Below are positions 61,304 to 64,000 of a DNA stretch of 64,000 nucleotides, one piece after another; within the stretch, counting starts at the first letter, position 1, and each line of letters opens with the position of its first letter. The notes below the pieces were generated by a model, which made no database searches, had not been told where the DNA came from, and was given only the letters and a program-made list of their open reading frames with translations. The DNA is taken from assembly GCA_943789305.1 (NCBI GenBank), contig CALSTP010000001.1, positions 1,443,178-1,507,177 of the forward strand, given 5' to 3'. The stretch is from an uncultured Flavobacteriaceae bacterium. GTDB lineage: Bacteria > Bacteroidota > Bacteroidia > Flavobacteriales > Flavobacteriaceae. Made by a program: the position numbers and the translations under genes.

Positions 61304-61849
61304 GTGACAAAAACTCCCCGGCTCCTTCTTACTCCACTTACACCAAATGACGTTGAAAATATTCACATTAAAAATTGCTTCCCAGAAGTCACAGAATTCA
61401 ATACAATAGGTATCCCAATAAGCATTGAAGATACAAAGCAATTGCTGGAACCTTTGTTTGAGACTCAAAATCCTGAAAAAGGACAGCTAGTGGGCTGAAG
61501 TAATCGATTAAAAAAAGATCAAAAATTTATAGGGGAACTGGGAATGCAAACCTCAATACCTAAATACAATAAAGCTGAAATTCATTACAGCCTGATCCCT
61601 TATTATTGGAACAAAGGTTATGCTTTTGAAGCTGTAAAAGCACTTTTAAACTTCGGTTTTAAAAGACTCAAACTTCATCGAATACAGGCTGGTGTGGCAA
61701 CAGGAAATTCAAACTCTATCAAACTGCTTCAAAACATAGGAATGAAACAAGAAGGAATTCATCGGGAAATCTTACCCATCGGAGGGAAGTGGATTGATAA
61801 TTTTAGCTACGCAATTTTAGAAGTTGATTTTTTAGAGGAGAACCCCTAA
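61304..61849 (+). pseudogene. GNAT acetyltransferase interrupted by an in-frame TGA
   Basis: One frame of 181 codons starts with GTG at 61304 and is interrupted by TGA at 61496-61498 (codon 65). Both sides belong to a RimJ-like GNAT protein: PRLLLTPLTPNDVENI at the start, and KFIGELGM, NKGYAFEAVKALLNFGF and GNSNSIKLLQNIGMKQEG after the stop. The acetyl-CoA region (Q/N-x-G-x-G/A) appears as NKGYAFE. Track ORFs 61304..61498 and 61544..61849 are the two parts. A single base change from TGG would explain the lesion. Confidence 0.85.
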
Positions 61850-62802
61850 AAAACAGCTTGAGCAATTGCCTTTACATTATCTGATTTGCCCATAGAGTAA
61901 TAATGTAAAAAAGGAACACCAGCTGCTTTTAATTGATTGCTCTGTTCAATACACCATTCTACTCCAACTTTACGAACCTGTTTATTGTCTTTACATTTAA
62001 TCACTTGCTTAATTAAATCTTCAGGTAGATCGACATGAAATCTATGAGGTAAAGAATTGAGTTGTTTTCTGGTAGCTAGGGGTTTTAGACCAGGAATTAT
62101 CGGGACATTTATTCCAAAATCTTTACATTTTTGAACAAATTCAAAATATTTTTGATTGTCAAAAAACATTTGAGTTACTATATAGTCAGCTCCTGCTTCA
62201 ATTTTCTTCTTTAAGAAATGTAAATCACTTTCTAGGCTTGGTGCTTCCATATGTTTTTCTGGGTAACCAGAAACCCCTATACAAAAATCAGTTTTAGATG
62301 TATTCAAAATTTCCTCATCTAAATATTGACCTTTATTGAGATCCTTTATCTGTCTAACCAAATCACCAGCATAACTGTGACCATCTTTGTTGGGCTTAAA
62401 ATAGGTTTCTGATTTAATAGCATCTCCACGTAAAGCAACAACGTTATCAATACCTAAAAAATCAAGGTCGATTAAAAAATTTTCAGTGTCTTCTTTAGTA
62501 AAACCACCACATAGAATATGAGGAATTGCATCCACTTTATATTTGTTTTGCAATGCTGCACAAATTCCAACTGTTCCAGGTCGTTTTCGAATGACATGTT
62601 TTTCTAATAGACCGTTATCTAATTCTTTATAAACATATTCTTCACGGTGATAAGTTACATCAATAAAAGGAGGGTTGAACTCCATTAAGGGATCTATTGA
62701 TTCATATATGGATTGTATATTTTGTCCCTTTAAAGGAGGTAAGATTTCAAAGGTAAATTGTGTTTCCCCAGAAGCTTTTTTTATATGATCAATTACTTTC
62801 AT
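61846..62802 (-). CDS. metF: methylenetetrahydrofolate reductase
   Basis: The 318-residue flavin TIM barrel reduces methylene- to methyl-tetrahydrofolate for Met synthesis. It shows FTFEILPPLKGQ near 17 (catalytic Glu), VDVTYH-type stretch DVTYHREEYV near 48, LDFLGIDNVVALRGD near 113, CIGVSGYPEKHMEAPS near 174 and GADYIVTQMFFDNQKYF near 202. It is 10 bases after metH in the same direction, so the two act in one unit. It overlaps the end of the GNAT pseudogene by 4 bases. Confidence 0.96.
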   Translation of the reverse strand: MKVIDHIKKASGETQFTFEILPPLKGQNIQSIYESIDPLMEFNPPFIDVTYHREEYVYKELDNGLLEKHVIRKRPGTVGICAALQNKYKVDAIPHILCGGFTKEDTENFLIDLDFLGIDNVVALRGDAIKSETYFKPNKDGHSYAGDLVRQIKDLNKGQYLDEEILNTSKTDFCIGVSGYPEKHMEAPSLESDLHFLKKKIEAGADYIVTQMFFDNQKYFEFVQKCKDFGINVPIIPGLKPLATRKQLNSLPHRFHVDLPEDLIKQVIKCKDNKQVRKVGVEWCIEQSNQLKAAGVPFLHYYSMGKSDNVKAIAQAVF

Positions 62803-62812
62803 TTATTCAAAT

Positions 62813-64000
62813 CTATTTAATATTTGGACGAAGCCATTTTTCAGCTTCTTTGAAATCAATTTTTTTTCGCTTACTAAAACTTTTCACTTGATCTTCTTTA
62901 ATTTTTCCTACGCCAAAATATTGAGCTTGAGGATGTGCAATATAATATCCGGAAACAGATGCTGCAGGCCACATGGCAAGGCTTTCTGTCAGAGTTACAC
63001 CAATTCTTTTTTGAACTTTTAACAATTCCCAAATTGTATTTTTCTCTAAGTGATCTGGACATGCAGGGTAACCTGGAGCTGGACGAATTCCTTTGTAGGC
63101 TTCCTTAATCAACGCATCATTATCAAGTAGTTCATTTGGAGCATATCCCCATGTATTGGTCCGAACTACTTTGTGTAAGTATTCAGCAAAAGCTTCAGCA
63201 AGTCGATCGGCTAATGCTTTTACCATAATCGAATTATAATCGTCGTTATCATCTTCATAAGCTTTAGCTAATTCGGCCGTTCCAAAACCTGTCGAAACAC
63301 AAAAAGCTCCAATATAATCATGAATACCACTTTCTTTTGGTGCAATAAAATCAGCCAAGGCAATATTGGCTTTCCCTTCTCGTTTTTTTAATTGTTGACG
63401 AAGAGTTAAAAATTTCACATCTATTTCTGTTCTGGTATCATCAGAATATACTTCTATATCATCGTAGTCAACACTATTTGCTGGAAAAATTCCAAAAACA
63501 GCTTTTGCTTTTAACAACTTTTGATCTAAAATTTTTGATAAAATTACCCGAGCATCTGCGAATAACTCAGTGGCTTGTTTTCCTACAATATCATCATTTA
63601 ATATAGCGGGGTAGTGACCATGTAAATCCCATGATCTAAAAAAAGGACTCCAGTCTATAAAATCAACTAAAGTTTTCAAATCTTGATTTTCTATGACTTG
63701 AAAACCCATCTGATTAGGAACTTTTGGTTTATAATCAGTCCAATCCAATTGTAATTTTCGAGATCTTGCAGTTGCTAAATCAATATGCTCTTTGGTTTCT
63801 TTTCGATCTAAAAACTTATCTCGAAATAATTCATACTCATTTCTAATACTATCTTTATATACTTGTGAAGTATCTTTATTCAGCAAACTACCTGTAACAG
63901 TAACAGCTCTTGAAGCATCATTAACATGTACTACAGGGGTTGATAACTCAGGTGCAATCTTTACTGCTGTATGGGCTTTAGAAGTTGTTGCACCCCCTAT
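62813..64000 (-). CDS. metH: cobalamin-dependent methionine synthase, C-terminal part
   Basis: The gene is cut by the window edge; the frame is open to base 64000, so the track's start at 63886 (a TTG) is internal. The edge codes GGATTSKAHTAVKIAP, the end of the cobalamin-binding domain, followed by the SAM-dependent reactivation domain with DWSPFFRSWDLHGHYPAIL, then RPAPGYPACPDH and the final YYIAHPQAQYFGVGKI. This part rescues oxidised cobalamin. The upstream catalytic domains lie outside. It needs vitamin B12 and is followed by metF. Confidence 0.95.
   Translation of the reverse strand: MGGATTSKAHTAVKIAPELSTPVVHVNDASRAVTVTGSLLNKDTSQVYKDSIRNEYELFRDKFLDRKETKEHIDLATARSRKLQLDWTDYKPKVPNQMGFQVIENQDLKTLVDFIDWSPFFRSWDLHGHYPAILNDDIVGKQATELFADARVILSKILDQKLLKAKAVFGIFPANSVDYDDIEVYSDDTRTEIDVKFLTLRQQLKKREGKANIALADFIAPKESGIHDYIGAFCVSTGFGTAELAKAYEDDNDDYNSIMVKALADRLAEAFAEYLHKVVRTNTWGYAPNELLDNDALIKEAYKGIRPAPGYPACPDHLEKNTIWELLKVQKRIGVTLTESLAMWPAASVSGYYIAHPQAQYFGVGKIKEDQVKSFSKRKKIDFKEAEKWLRPNIK

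Noticed and set aside
5852-61849. A changed genetic code with TGA read as Trp, suggested by the TGA codons in the GNAT and comEA-like genes
   Set aside because: TGA is used as a true stop in trpD, bTHX, gpmI and the thioredoxin-like gene, where it sits at the family's normal end, and other broken genes contain TAA. Nonsense mutation explains all cases.
62803-64000. Cobalamin or SAM riboswitch for metH-metF
   Set aside because: The start of metH is outside the window and only 10 bases separate metH and metF, so no leader can be examined.

Overview
The window looks like the chromosome of a compact, AT-rich member of the Flavobacteriia (Bacteroidota), probably marine. The evidence is the gene content (sodium-pumping NQR complex with ApbE, GldA, the type IX secretion plug protein, DUF2851, PspC-like and YceI families, bTHX), the Bacteroidota promoter style (TTTG, 18 to 21 bases, TAnnTTTG), the near absence of Shine-Dalgarno sites except a very strong one before rpsU, and gene orders typical of the class. 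No phage, insertion sequence, CRISPR array or obvious island is visible; most of the window is housekeeping DNA.

Layout. 1-1000: end of a small membrane protein gene, then a four-tRNA operon (Thr-TGT, Tyr, Gly, Thr-GGT, minus strand) closed by a terminator, with no tuf gene behind it. 1.4-10.3 kb: Bax1/YccA protein, YdjC-like deacetylase, hpf, xerC-like recombinase, rpsU, acyl-CoA dehydrogenase, a broken comEA-like gene, an AGCS transporter, a PspC-like protein, a broken DUF2851 gene and a rhodanese. 10.3-11.5 kb: MarR regulator with a perfect palindromic operator, YceI protein, and an untracked 27-residue CDGSH protein. 11.5-18.0 kb: a complete trp operon (trpEGDCFBA) behind a leader peptide with two tandem Trp codons and a terminator. 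18-32.4 kb: DNA glycosylase, bTHX, yaaA, rluD, a PASTA protein, ddl, coaD, NUDIX, pyrE, birA, rsfS-ftsH-LUD-cdsA-psd, valS and a DUF1573 protein. 32.4-41.3 kb: a heavily decayed aspartyl-protease gene, an aminotransferase, murB, dtd, rsgA and the gpmI-thioredoxin-map-methyltransferase operon. 41.3-49.4 kb: apbE, a small NqrF-associated protein, an M16 protease remnant, and nqrABCDEF. 49.5-54.2 kb: T9SS plug protein, apaG, rsmG, a fatty acid desaturase and an aminotransferase. 54.3-58.4 kb: a Phe/Tyr operon (pheA, aminotransferase, tyrA, DAHP synthase-chorismate mutase) behind a Phe/Tyr-rich leader peptide and terminator. 58.5-64 kb: a fatty acid hydroxylase fused to two CDGSH motifs, an SDR, gldA, a GNAT gene broken by TGA, metF, and metH running off the edge.

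How it fits together. Aromatic amino acid synthesis occupies two operons, and each has the architecture of ribosome-mediated attenuation: one leader reads Trp codons, the other Phe and Tyr codons. The nqr genes sit next to the enzyme that attaches FMN to NqrB and NqrC. rpsU carries the only strong Shine-Dalgarno site I found, matching what is known of bS21 autocontrol in Flavobacteriia. Five genes (comEA-like, DUF2851, aspartyl protease, M16 protease, GNAT) are broken by stops, frameshifts or an internal deletion while long core genes such as valS, ftsH and the trp genes are intact, so gene decay is more likely than general sequence error.
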